Of a stretch of DNA of 49,052 nucleotides, positions 21,401 to 27,192 are shown one piece after another. Source of the stretch: a virus; IMG/VR virus record IMGVR_UViG_3300017725_000009, positions 1-49,052 of that record; one strand, given 5' to 3'. The notes beneath the pieces were generated by a model. That model saw nothing but the letters and a program-made list of their open reading frames with translations, did no database searches and was not told the DNA's origin. Position numbers and translations under genes: made by a program. Every line of letters begins with the position of its first letter. Position 1 is the stretch's first letter.

Positions 21401-24400
21401 AATAGAAGTATGTGTTCCATCACCAAGATAACTCTTAAGGTAATCAATTATTCCTAAACCATTTTGATTTCTAGAAAGAACAATTTTATTGGTTGTATAA
21501 TCAACAGATTCATATGATAGAGGAATGGTTACTGCAGTATTAAAGTATACGTTATTACCACCACTTACATAGTAATCTTGAATTGCAATACCAGTCATGT
21601 TGAACTGGACATCAATCTTACCGAATGAAGCAATACCGGCGGTTTCTGCCATCTGCAATTCAATTGCATCAGTACCTGAAACTGTTACACCGTTTACAGC
21701 AGTATTACTAAATGTTAGACCTTCATACCTAAAGAATCTATTTGTACCAGATACTTGTGTTGCATAACCAGACAATGCTGATTGTAGATATGGTTGAATA
21801 TAAACTCTGTTGTTGTCAAGTGTAACAGCTTGAGCAGAAATAAGTTGTCTCTTAACTCTCCAAGCATCTAGGTACTTAGGAGATACATATAGTTTGTCGT
21901 TGGTGTCAGTTGAGATGAAACCTGTCTTCTCTGGTTTAGCACCCTTAACGAAACCATATGCACTAGTATTACCTTCTGGGAAGTTAGCAGCATTGTTAAT
22001 TTCTGCTCTATCAATAAAGAGTCTTTCACCAATAATCAAATTACTGATGTTTGCTTTATCACTAACAGTTAGTTTAGCAATGTTGAAGAAGTTTGCGAGA
22101 TCCTTAAGTGCGGATTGTGCGGAAGCACTTCTACCTGCGGATGCAGTTACGTTAATAACAGCGTTAGAAATTCTGTTCTCAATATTTTCAATATCCAGGT
22201 AGTTAGACTCAGAAGACTTACGAAGTTTTGGAACGTTTAATGTAACAGTACTTGTACCACCAGCTTGAATTACCTGGTTACCAATGTAGAAGTCACCTGC
22301 AGAGTTAGTACCAGAAGAAGCGATAAATCCACCAGCGTTTTCATAACCCTGTGCAATAAACTGTTCGTAAATCTTAAGAACTCTTGTCTGTAGATTTGGG
22401 AAACCAGTTGAATAGTTACCAGAACCAAGACCGATGTATTCCCAGGTGTGTGAAGAAGCACGTAGGATAGATGGTCTGTATAGGTTTAGTTTTGGAGCAA
22501 ACTTAAGTCCGTCTTGGTGCGTTCCAGTTCCATTAGTATTAGAACTTGCAAGTAATGCATTTGCATTAATGGATGTACCAGTTACACCTTCTGCATTAGG
22601 AGAAGAAACAACAATTCTTCTGTCAAAAATTTCTGCATTGATACCATAAGTATTGTAATTAGAAACTTTGCTAACATCTACTTCTCTACGTCCAGCTGGA
22701 GTTATAACTCCATTGGATAATACTTCTGGTTGTCCAAGTCTCCAGTTTGAATTATACAAGTTTAGAGCAGATGAAGATGAGTGCTCATCACCTTTTTCGC
22801 CCGAATTTAGTATTCTACTATCCCATGTGTTAACTGGAGCAATGGAAATTCTACTTGCTGAGATGGTGGTCGTTGATCCATTGTCAACTACATATCTGAG
22901 GTCTAATGATTGAACCAATCTGTGAATAGCTTCAGCTGTCATTGATGTCAATGACGGAATATCCTTGAATGGACATTCAGCAGTAGCAATAGTACCAGAA
23001 GAAGTTTTATATCTCTTGAAGTTAGGAACTGTAATATCTTTAATTCTATTTCCAACTTCAATAGGTTCTACAAGAACTCTACTATCTGATTGTGGTGGGT
23101 TCCAAATTTTTCTAATGTCATAAGTTGGACCCTCTTCGTTAACTGATGGATATAGGTAATTTACATTACCAATAAGTTGAGTTTCTTTGTCGAAAAGATT
23201 AACTGCTTCAATTGTTGTACAACTGAATGAGTTAGTTGCAGTAATACCAATAGGTCTTCTCTTAATAATAGAAACAACATTGTCTCCAGCACCAGCTTGA
23301 CCTGTTGGAATACGATAATCAACAAATTCATTAACGTCTGCTCTAATTACAGTTAGATAATAGATACCATCTCTACTATTCTTTTCCCAGGATTGAACTT
23401 CTTCAACATCCCAAATCATGAATCGATAATCACTATATGGAACATCTGCTTCACCATTACCTGGTCTAGTTCCTTTTATAATAAATCTCTTTTCGGGTGG
23501 TTTTGGATTTACATTATTTGCAAGATACTTAGGAATAGTATATTCTACTTTCCATAGAAGATCACCAGGTTGTGATGTTCTAGTATCAGAGAACTTCTTG
23601 ACAATCAAACTAGATGGGAAACCAGTCTTATATTTTAGAAGATTCTTAGTTACTTGTTGTAGTTCGGTTGTAGTAATACCAGTATTTGGATCAATTGCTG
23701 TCACAAATTCAAATGATTTTTCTTCATTGGAATCAAAAATAAAGTCGTTTACAAAAGCATCAGATCCGTTTGAAACGTTATACGTATGATCTACTTTTAG
23801 ATATACACATTTTTCAGCGGGATCCCAAAAATATCCAATTCTTTCTGAGTTTCTAGTAGCTTGAATTGTGGAACCACCAATAGTCTTTGTAGGTAAATCT
23901 GAAGTAGATGTTGTTGTAGTAAGTCTTATATTAAATGTTCTATCACTTTCACCACCAGTAGATTCTAATGGTAGGTTAATAATTTTATTAGCATCTGGTG
24001 TTATACCATCTTTATCGTAGAAATCTCTGAATAAAGCAAATTGACCTGAAGTACCATACGTCAAGAAACGTTTTGTTACAACTGTACCATCAGATTTTAC
24101 ACTTTCAACTACCAATTCTGGAATATCATCATCTGTTGTAGCACCAGTTTCTAGATAAAGTCTAAATCCACCAGATTCAGTATAACCATCTCTCAAACTC
24201 TTGAGTTCGTCAGATAATTCTTCACCAACAGCACCGATATAACTCCATGTGTTAGTTGCAGAAATATTATAGAAAGTTACATCAGTAACATTATCAGAAA
24301 TACCTCTAGGTGGAACAAGTGCAGTAATTCTACCTTGAGAAGAAGGTGTGAATGATCTGAACTGAGATCCTTTTGCACGGAGTGAAACTTGACCAAAGTT

Positions 24401-26638
24401 AGAGTTAGAGTTCGTGATGGACATATCACCACCAGATACTGCTAAGAACTGGTCAGCGTAACCAACTGCGAAAACAGAAACGACCTGAATAAATCCACCG
24501 TTGGATGCCTTAATGTGGAAGTGTCTACAATCTGTCTTATATTGAGCGTCTGGATCTGCAAAGATTGGAGGTTGCGCTGTGCTTGGGTCATCATCATTAT
24601 ATGTTGTATTATCTCTATCACCTTCAAGATCTTTTGGTGAAATAAATACGTCTCTATCTTTTTGAAGTGAGATGCCCGTAAACTGTGCAACAACCATGGA
24701 TTTAAAGCTGTTCTCAGCAACTTTATAACCATCAGTGTGCATACCACATAAACCAAAAACTGAACGTAGCGAACAGTTAAAGATATATGGAGAACAGGAG
24801 TTTACAGTATCAATAGTGTAGTTCTTACTTCTATCACCAACAATCTGGAATTCCTCGGTTCTTACATCGGAAACATCTCCAGATCTACCTTGCCATGCAT
24901 CAATCTTCGCATAATACTGATTTAGTTCACCATCAGTATTTCTTTGATCAGCATATGTAAATGCTACAACTCTATGGTGAGAATATCCTGTGTAATTAGA
25001 TGCTTTGGTGAATGTTGGAATACCGCTGGAATTGAAACTTACACTATCATAAGGTGCATCCTCAGCATCCTTAAATGTCATCTGCCAGAAGTAACAACCA
25101 CCAGTTACCTTAAAGATAGAAGTCTGATTGTATACACCTTGAGTTTTTCTAAGTACAAGATTTTGTGTAGAACCTCCAACTAGAGGAATACTGGTAACAG
25201 TATGACTGGTATAGGTATCTGGATTTGCAATGATACCATCAGCAATTGCACCAAGAATTGCAACAGCATTTACGACACTATTACAATCACCATTACTTAC
25301 AAAACCATCTCCAGGTGTAAATGTAACTCGGTTAATGGTCTTACCAGAAGAAATTTCAGTAAAGTATGTTGCACCATCATTATAACTTTTGACGATATCT
25401 CTCATCGCAGAAGTTACTGTAGCAAAAGCTAATCTAGTATCTGCAACTTCACCTGAGATATCAGAATCACCGGCATTTAAAAATTCTTTTCTATAACCAT
25501 TTCCATCAACATAAGCTTCAGCGTTAACGAATGTATGTTCATTACCACCTGTACGTAAATCTTTAACAATTGCATCGATAAAATAACCAATATCACGACG
25601 ACATGCAGCTTTTTCAATATTGTTAAGAGAAGACCAACCACCAGCAGCGCCGCTGGCAGTCATTTTAAGTTCTGCCTGTTCAATGAGATAACCACGGTTT
25701 CTCTCAACCATGACAGCACCATCAAATGCTACCTGAAGGAGTGAGAAACTATCTGCAGTAATACTTCCTTCAACTGAGAAGGGTGCGGGAACGTACTTTG
25801 GTCTAATAACAGTCTTTCTTAAGTCATAACCAACAATAGAGGTTCCTCTTGGTACGATAACACCACCGTTTCTTGGGTTGAATCTCCAAGATGAACCAGT
25901 ACCCAAATTACCAGCAGCTGCTGCAGTTCCATCAGTTGGATCTTCATCAACACTTTGAGTTAGTGGGTTTGTGAAGATATCTAGTCCTGGTCTATTGTCA
26001 ATCTCATATTGACCAGGAAGCACCATAACTGTAAATGCTTCAAACTTGTCATTATTAAGAGTTGCTGTACCAGTTCCAGTTGCAGTTCCGGTAGCAATAA
26101 AGGATACACCAGCAGTATTTGATGAAGCACCAACACTCGTAAAATCAGTGTTTCCTGCAGTTGTGATAATATAAGTTTTTCCAGGTTCTAGATTTGCACC
26201 ACTAATTGCTGCTGGATCTGTTTTAAAACTTCTTTTAGCGGCTTCTAGAAGTGCTCTCTCAATAGTTTTAAATGGTTTGTTTAAATTACCACCATCATTG
26301 TCTTCAGCATCTGTTGAGTTTAGATCAGCTTGGTTGACATAAAGAGTAATATTTCTTGCATTAGCAAAATCTGTATTTGTACCACCAATAACAGTTCCGA
26401 CTGAATCGGATGAATCTCTATAAGTTTTTAATTTTCCATCTGCAGCAATTGTAAATCTCTTTACACCACCAGTGGCGAATGAAATTTCATCAGCACCAGA
26501 CTGGTACATGCCAGTATCATCATCCCCCTCAAAACTGATAGCAGGTAAATTACCTGACATCTGTGGTTCATTCTGTGCATTAAATTTAATACTAATTCCA
26601 GGTGCAATTCCACCTGAAGTTACTCTTGTTAGAGTCAT
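12425..26638 (-). CDS. Giant 4737-residue virion fibre-like protein
   Basis: A single uninterrupted 14.2-kb frame. It starts MTLTRVTSGGIAPGISIKF behind a GGAG nine bases upstream. Residues ~38-58 hold a fibre repeat (GMYQSGADEISFATGG). Residues ~100-300 look like a pectate-lyase-type parallel beta-helix (NKPFKTIERALLEAAKRS, later GGVIVPRGTSIVGYDLRKT) with an inserted TYIITTAGNTDFTSVG module. The rest is beta-rich, Ser/Thr/Asn/Gly-rich sequence with few cysteines and no transmembrane segment or catalytic motif that I recognise. T4-like cyanophages often carry one such giant structural gene. A long tail fibre or whisker is the natural reading. Two late promoter boxes precede it, and tRNA-Leu lies immediately upstream. 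Confidence 0.85.
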   Translation of the reverse strand: MTLTRVTSGGIAPGISIKFNAQNEPQMSGNLPAISFEGDDDTGMYQSGADEISFATGGVKRFTIAADGKLKTYRDSSDSVGTVIGGTNTDFANARNITLYVNQADLNSTDAEDNDGGNLNKPFKTIERALLEAAKRSFKTDPAAISGANLEPGKTYIITTAGNTDFTSVGASSNTAGVSFIATGTATGTGTATLNNDKFEAFTVMVLPGQYEIDNRPGLDIFTNPLTQSVDEDPTDGTAAAAGNLGTGSSWRFNPRNGGVIVPRGTSIVGYDLRKTVIRPKYVPAPFSVEGSITADSFSLLQVAFDGAVMVERNRGYLIEQAELKMTASGAAGGWSSLNNIEKAACRRDIGYFIDAIVKDLRTGGNEHTFVNAEAYVDGNGYRKEFLNAGDSDISGEVADTRLAFATVTSAMRDIVKSYNDGATYFTEISSGKTINRVTFTPGDGFVSNGDCNSVVNAVAILGAIADGIIANPDTYTSHTVTSIPLVGGSTQNLVLRKTQGVYNQTSIFKVTGGCYFWQMTFKDAEDAPYDSVSFNSSGIPTFTKASNYTGYSHHRVVAFTYADQRNTDGELNQYYAKIDAWQGRSGDVSDVRTEEFQIVGDRSKNYTIDTVNSCSPYIFNCSLRSVFGLCGMHTDGYKVAENSFKSMVVAQFTGISLQKDRDVFISPKDLEGDRDNTTYNDDDPSTAQPPIFADPDAQYKTDCRHFHIKASNGGFIQVVSVFAVGYADQFLAVSGGDMSITNSNSNFGQVSLRAKGSQFRSFTPSSQGRITALVPPRGISDNVTDVTFYNISATNTWSYIGAVGEELSDELKSLRDGYTESGGFRLYLETGATTDDDIPELVVESVKSDGTVVTKRFLTYGTSGQFALFRDFYDKDGITPDANKIINLPLESTGGESDRTFNIRLTTTTSTSDLPTKTIGGSTIQATRNSERIGYFWDPAEKCVYLKVDHTYNVSNGSDAFVNDFIFDSNEEKSFEFVTAIDPNTGITTTELQQVTKNLLKYKTGFPSSLIVKKFSDTRTSQPGDLLWKVEYTIPKYLANNVNPKPPEKRFIIKGTRPGNGEADVPYSDYRFMIWDVEEVQSWEKNSRDGIYYLTVIRADVNEFVDYRIPTGQAGAGDNVVSIIKRRPIGITATNSFSCTTIEAVNLFDKETQLIGNVNYLYPSVNEEGPTYDIRKIWNPPQSDSRVLVEPIEVGNRIKDITVPNFKRYKTSSGTIATAECPFKDIPSLTSMTAEAIHRLVQSLDLRYVVDNGSTTTISASRISIAPVNTWDSRILNSGEKGDEHSSSSALNLYNSNWRLGQPEVLSNGVITPAGRREVDVSKVSNYNTYGINAEIFDRRIVVSSPNAEGVTGTSINANALLASSNTNGTGTHQDGLKFAPKLNLYRPSILRASSHTWEYIGLGSGNYSTGFPNLQTRVLKIYEQFIAQGYENAGGFIASSGTNSAGDFYIGNQVIQAGGTSTVTLNVPKLRKSSESNYLDIENIENRISNAVINVTASAGRSASAQSALKDLANFFNIAKLTVSDKANISNLIIGERLFIDRAEINNAANFPEGNTSAYGFVKGAKPEKTGFISTDTNDKLYVSPKYLDAWRVKRQLISAQAVTLDNNRVYIQPYLQSALSGYATQVSGTNRFFRYEGLTFSNTAVNGVTVSGTDAIELQMAETAGIASFGKIDVQFNMTGIAIQDYYVSGGNNVYFNTAVTIPLSYESVDYTTNKIVLSRNQNGLGIIDYLKSYLGDGTHTSIIRNFPPITADGAFGVNATESDVKYLKAKLQTSFDASSHQDINKDNSSEYQDLKVTIATSAEYDQWPDRGCISLREYAKNGTYYIATYKYYKSGYAGTVGTFKLVDNYGAGTNEAGKVHNYTTTYNNGYPGIDSVNVFFTGTDTLAFDADRWASESPFIPPLDPTKGVVEEVNIEDAILYRVPEKKLPLAIDLDEDYFDQRLPNPYSSKALGVNIQERNEVKRFSPLFSFSQCRQWAENSGFNSSDELELLMKPGYYKLDGTKFPCSLKINGTGVATSSIYAGKEQTRTSAGRMGGYLEDTVKRGDSVYLYRTLGFSAQYGVGNDAIYSGVSGGLSANGSVSLNNVHVIGVNESITKNEIPDSIFSTDTKTQNARRLVRNAYFTKRDIIKTTVTGNDVSGRPLGNTISTSGLNGAVELMVKASTNTGESGHSAIAYPVVNSGDIIESNLNEVTYGELKSASFADCRYYSISIDASRFASSADNRRKFDRMRKYIIPGTTMYWLTNASDKVVIDSDSADVSNLTMSTKVISVRRHLPSTSLDFDGSSQERLEILVSVYQTASAQTNGNSSSYTNSVEDLNPGSWTGNLRKIVFENEDGAEYTTLTLNWGQEERRRYLPKGIMHEGGYQGPILKRVVTAVTGNGTSTNTLVVDNFEDVSVGDRVVWRDVNGVDQLNGFRVTSIATSVANGGYLLTLSDFIPNTVVIPVGGVLSFTKFNVFGDEISKFDIPEIYGILNGKEGSNILLVIDRNPNTIYDSGIQSYPFGSGGFGQSPTQLIQLKGTNSYTSGTDGRERASVEDNLLAFSKRTASYQRIRGIPDNRYIYLDIAPEDFAGSSDVLSGSGSSNPENESVVNYIENAGIHKDILSLFGSYTQQSIKNAGALGRGYVPTTITFANDYVDGTIETKIATQLASNTALANTRRYNSRLRVVMYPINAAAITAGTKSWRFYASINSSTGAINSIKTYWSSGSPTASDVLNGEYRFEVIDGRGYVLSPSGRTVSTSSGLNNLSSSDFLMVAKTNLLAGARVDPTNDSVSDGSPYMESVGTDSFGDNDPLTATGKRLFNSWPRAYRSFRRRVPLAGMPVNGNYQSTLLAVDAIPGSDFQLNLTGVTIGAQSVADSRANTFGGGYRGGLIKCRGAQLTLNGTRFRGNLSLDWTGIGTTGGRAAAANAFVAGHSIEMFQMEDQNSFKQIGGTRPAFAITTSGDDEEFRQLSEFNPESNIYLEPGKDPYGTLSDGDARTFPLRTKQAIRRFNKSPNSVIPWSGESAISSGDLLTKVALFERYQTPYTIVYDYPHSAGVQSEYIAIGANHAVQDADKASAVYLRWNDSNSTVTTYTVTGSGSNISLPRRSLGFFVANNAAGLDVPANIFFGSNATRLVKSDNIETSYANVSGLNIGNTYNISNSGTITQSESGAYVFVNVSYDRSNAFTSLSNAAGTNINVNTDYLNARRYNYVSTVTSRYQKVTQNRTAKLIVAETSETTNYSEPANYSVSNEDAVFSSSFTTSTVLDLVNVSDPSGTTKGSAVITTDSSNRLTSLYITDPGVGHQTGQQLRLRQSGSNTDLSTFQLTVRSNYSDEDFTIFSPGEYKVMLPKNCFILNSIESGNSAKNLKQQINRAKSIFKPGSYILYGGLYYKIARSDLANNKSYIGVYRYVNSDNITDIRADIVVELEDGDQVPTYPQNTRFDLFDYDNILDYWPTSGRVVIGKRETCDFSKGGSSGDNKGYEIRLSRSMTKYWPHYIRDWEGLDPNNSTDDAVASEAIIPTELRLSDPVDVTCYGLKRFSSAGDSTALSAPFAAESPSDITEVDAGICYTTPTGVLTDQTAVVSITSSAENINADFEKLSIGQTVTIPYRNISQDQSTSNWNNFVVTVGDPQGDKGTNTSTNKEGDRFISGTFRTTQSTVGANDQQTFNIHGKNTNDTSLYEYISPLTAAQFAPNRLSISQFNQRGFRQRGSYLGLRAGVSLTTAQADSNGTGIASNLEGALHFTISPGYSRQMQRISTWGTYTATFEKISTSTDEFEVIMDVTNVADGGIYKGQPIYSNCTTPTLTVTGSAGNWSTSYSAGSYSSSDLIGYVVGMRGDTITSTEGSQGVVEGYEDGLELTGDGGTGKYRVLLSTAYGSGAGPFGELTFNQSSNTKTASATIHGKQDSTDYFPYGSNQGMWWNEPGSGVYRLIFKRIVRDDGTNVVYFRYSNGQGRGLSDVGSSGYSGGTSLNSGNYVLMYYQGYYDNSIKLRLDKPLSTSIPEGTKLRIAPTPNRTNKSNESNFLFKSKIIDMKKVGSGANARIRVYLADPLPRENWQRGVFGSEETLQANTADSPVKTFGMMYVNDGGWTYPKTGGSSFRPGNVNIEKDTKGRYTDKNGTANGAAEIGTHSNEIWLPNRSGRVRAGDILSYSWEDILRVNSRNGIDSYSGQDDWSNAALTSATNTSTVTLGGSNADKLITVLRPGYQLFANNGDEIGTISAIGTGTITLTENAKVAVSGVTNWTYTSTGKVINYTATISEVAAPDSHGYSKCTISAGSNHILHGRMHLKLKDLLATIDEVYVSHRLGNFVNDGPIVKTFIYSDTGVKLSFGEYRMWYENYNNYIRPIDRTRQAMSGRQGWVGNFGLTTTGRRAVGIQLNGASSIQRGRQYNSGMWLTAVPVHAWWETTSYATYMLQSDQSSSIENNYVATPTPIAYDGAGTHKIYALNHTKLTTGSVYSAVNTGNSDIGAGSFDTQHYRLLSTNTKLKYSLQNGTVSATGAVSGGDSARLSEQFAINNVITYKVTHGNDSSGINVGTLNVTDSETFTATSGTKHLIQVGDVIYDGAPSGLTGVNDRYVGIVKTADYSGNGTFTLTQKTANTNFTGSNSNCFILTSRGFITSGTDGANIAGGGLVFSGDSASTVTLTSVGGSSSSPNIIANNTPGFNKYNIRFNIDRRVYNQTTLINTFGNLQSVNGSDNANKVVDVRFGDLAQFASPMINVEVTRFNAKTHVESSISVVGANLHI

Positions 26639-26673
26639 GTGTGTTATCTCCGAGCGCTTGGATATCCTGGATT

Positions 26674-26681
26674 TATTTATA
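26674..26681 (-). promoter_or_regulatory. T4-type late promoter (perfect TATAAATA) for the giant gene
   Basis: The minus strand reads TATAAATA, the exact T4 late consensus, 36-43 bases ahead of the ATG at 26638. A GATAAATA box (26696-26703) lies 22 bases further upstream, giving a tandem arrangement. Confidence 0.75.
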
Positions 26682-26695
26682 CAAGCAAAACCCTT

Positions 26696-26703
26696 TATTT
26701 ATC
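26696..26703 (-). promoter_or_regulatory. Second candidate late promoter (GATAAATA) ahead of the giant gene
   Basis: GATAAATA on the minus strand, 22 bases (about two helical turns) upstream of the perfect TATAAATA box. The 108-base interval between the tRNA and the giant gene contains these two boxes and otherwise only AT-rich sequence. Confidence 0.45.
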
Positions 26704-26746
26704 AAGTATTTTCCGTTGTAAATTAGGATAATTACGGAGTAAAAAA

Positions 26747-26831
26747 TAGGACGAGAGGGACTTGAACCCTCATGAGCGTAATGCTCGACAGATTTTAAGT
26801 CTGGTGTGTCTACCAATTCCACCACCGTCCC
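26747..26831 (-). tRNA. tRNA-Leu (anticodon UAA)
   Basis: The 85-base minus-strand sequence folds as a type II tRNA. It has acceptor GGGACGG paired with TCGTCCT (G-U at both ends), the D-arm block GTGGAATTGGTAGAC, anticodon loop CTTAAAA (TAA), a long variable arm with GAGC/GCTC pairing, and T-arm GAGGG TTCAAGT CCCTC. The discriminator base is A, and CCA is not encoded; a six-T run follows at once. The outermost pair of the anticodon stem is a C-T mismatch. This is a common cyanophage tRNA and would help decode UUA in an AT-rich phage. A strong promoter lies ~90 bases upstream. Confidence 0.93.
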
Positions 26832-26836
26832 GAAAA

Positions 26837-26859
26837 GGGCCTAAAGTCAATTTTGGCCC
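26837..26859. repeat. Inverted repeat just upstream of the tRNA
   Basis: GGGCC and GGCCC are separated by 13 bases. On the minus strand the second arm is followed by TTTTCG and then the tRNA; on the plus strand by GGGATTTTTTT. It may be a weak or antisense terminator or a processing hairpin in the tRNA leader. Confidence 0.4.
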
Positions 26860-26929
26860 GGGATTTTTTTGCCGACTTTTTGGTAAACAAAGCCGGAATT
26901 TCACTGAGGTTTTGACCTCTTACCTATAC

Positions 26930-26958
26930 ATTATATACTGTGTTCCGTGCGATATCAA
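26930..26958 (-). promoter_or_regulatory. Sigma70-type promoter for the tRNA unit
   Basis: The minus strand reads TTGATA (26958-26953), 17 bases, then TATAAT (26935-26930), a near-perfect bacterial vegetative promoter. Initiation near 26923 would transcribe tRNA-Leu. The -35 box contains the TGA stop of the 26955-27140 gene. Confidence 0.8.
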
Positions 26959-27140
26959 TAAGTATACTCTATCATATCCTCGGTCAAAGATTTATTGATA
27001 AAGGTACACATCTGTAAAAATTCATTAGCAGTATTGTTCTCAACCTCTACTGACTCTCCATCATGACCTATCAAAGTGACTACTCTCGTTAACATATTGA
27101 CCTTAACTGAATGTAAGGTTGATTCGGGTCGTACTTCCAT
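26955..27140 (-). CDS. Hypothetical 61-residue protein
   Basis: I start this gene at the ATG at 27140 (MEVRPESTLHSVKVN) because AGGAG lies seven bases ahead and a promoter (27164-27192) lies just upstream, inside the longer possible frame. The protein has a beta-rich middle (RVVTLIGHDGESVEVENN) and a helical C-terminus (NEFLQMCTFINKSLTEDMIEYTY). I recognise no family. Its own sigma70-type promoter suggests early expression, unlike the late structural genes on both sides. Confidence 0.72.
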   Translation of the reverse strand: MEVRPESTLHSVKVNMLTRVVTLIGHDGESVEVENNTANEFLQMCTFINKSLTEDMIEYTY

Positions 27141-27163
27141 GGAAACTCTCCTGTATTGATACC

Positions 27164-27192
27164 AGTATACCGCAGAACAAAACAAAAGTCAA
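27164..27192 (-). promoter_or_regulatory. Sigma70-type promoter for the 61-residue gene
   Basis: TTGACT (27192-27187), a 17-base spacer, then TATACT (27169-27164) on the minus strand. Initiation would fall near 27157, ~17 bases ahead of the ATG. The -35 box contains the TGA stop of the gp5 gene. Confidence 0.75.
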
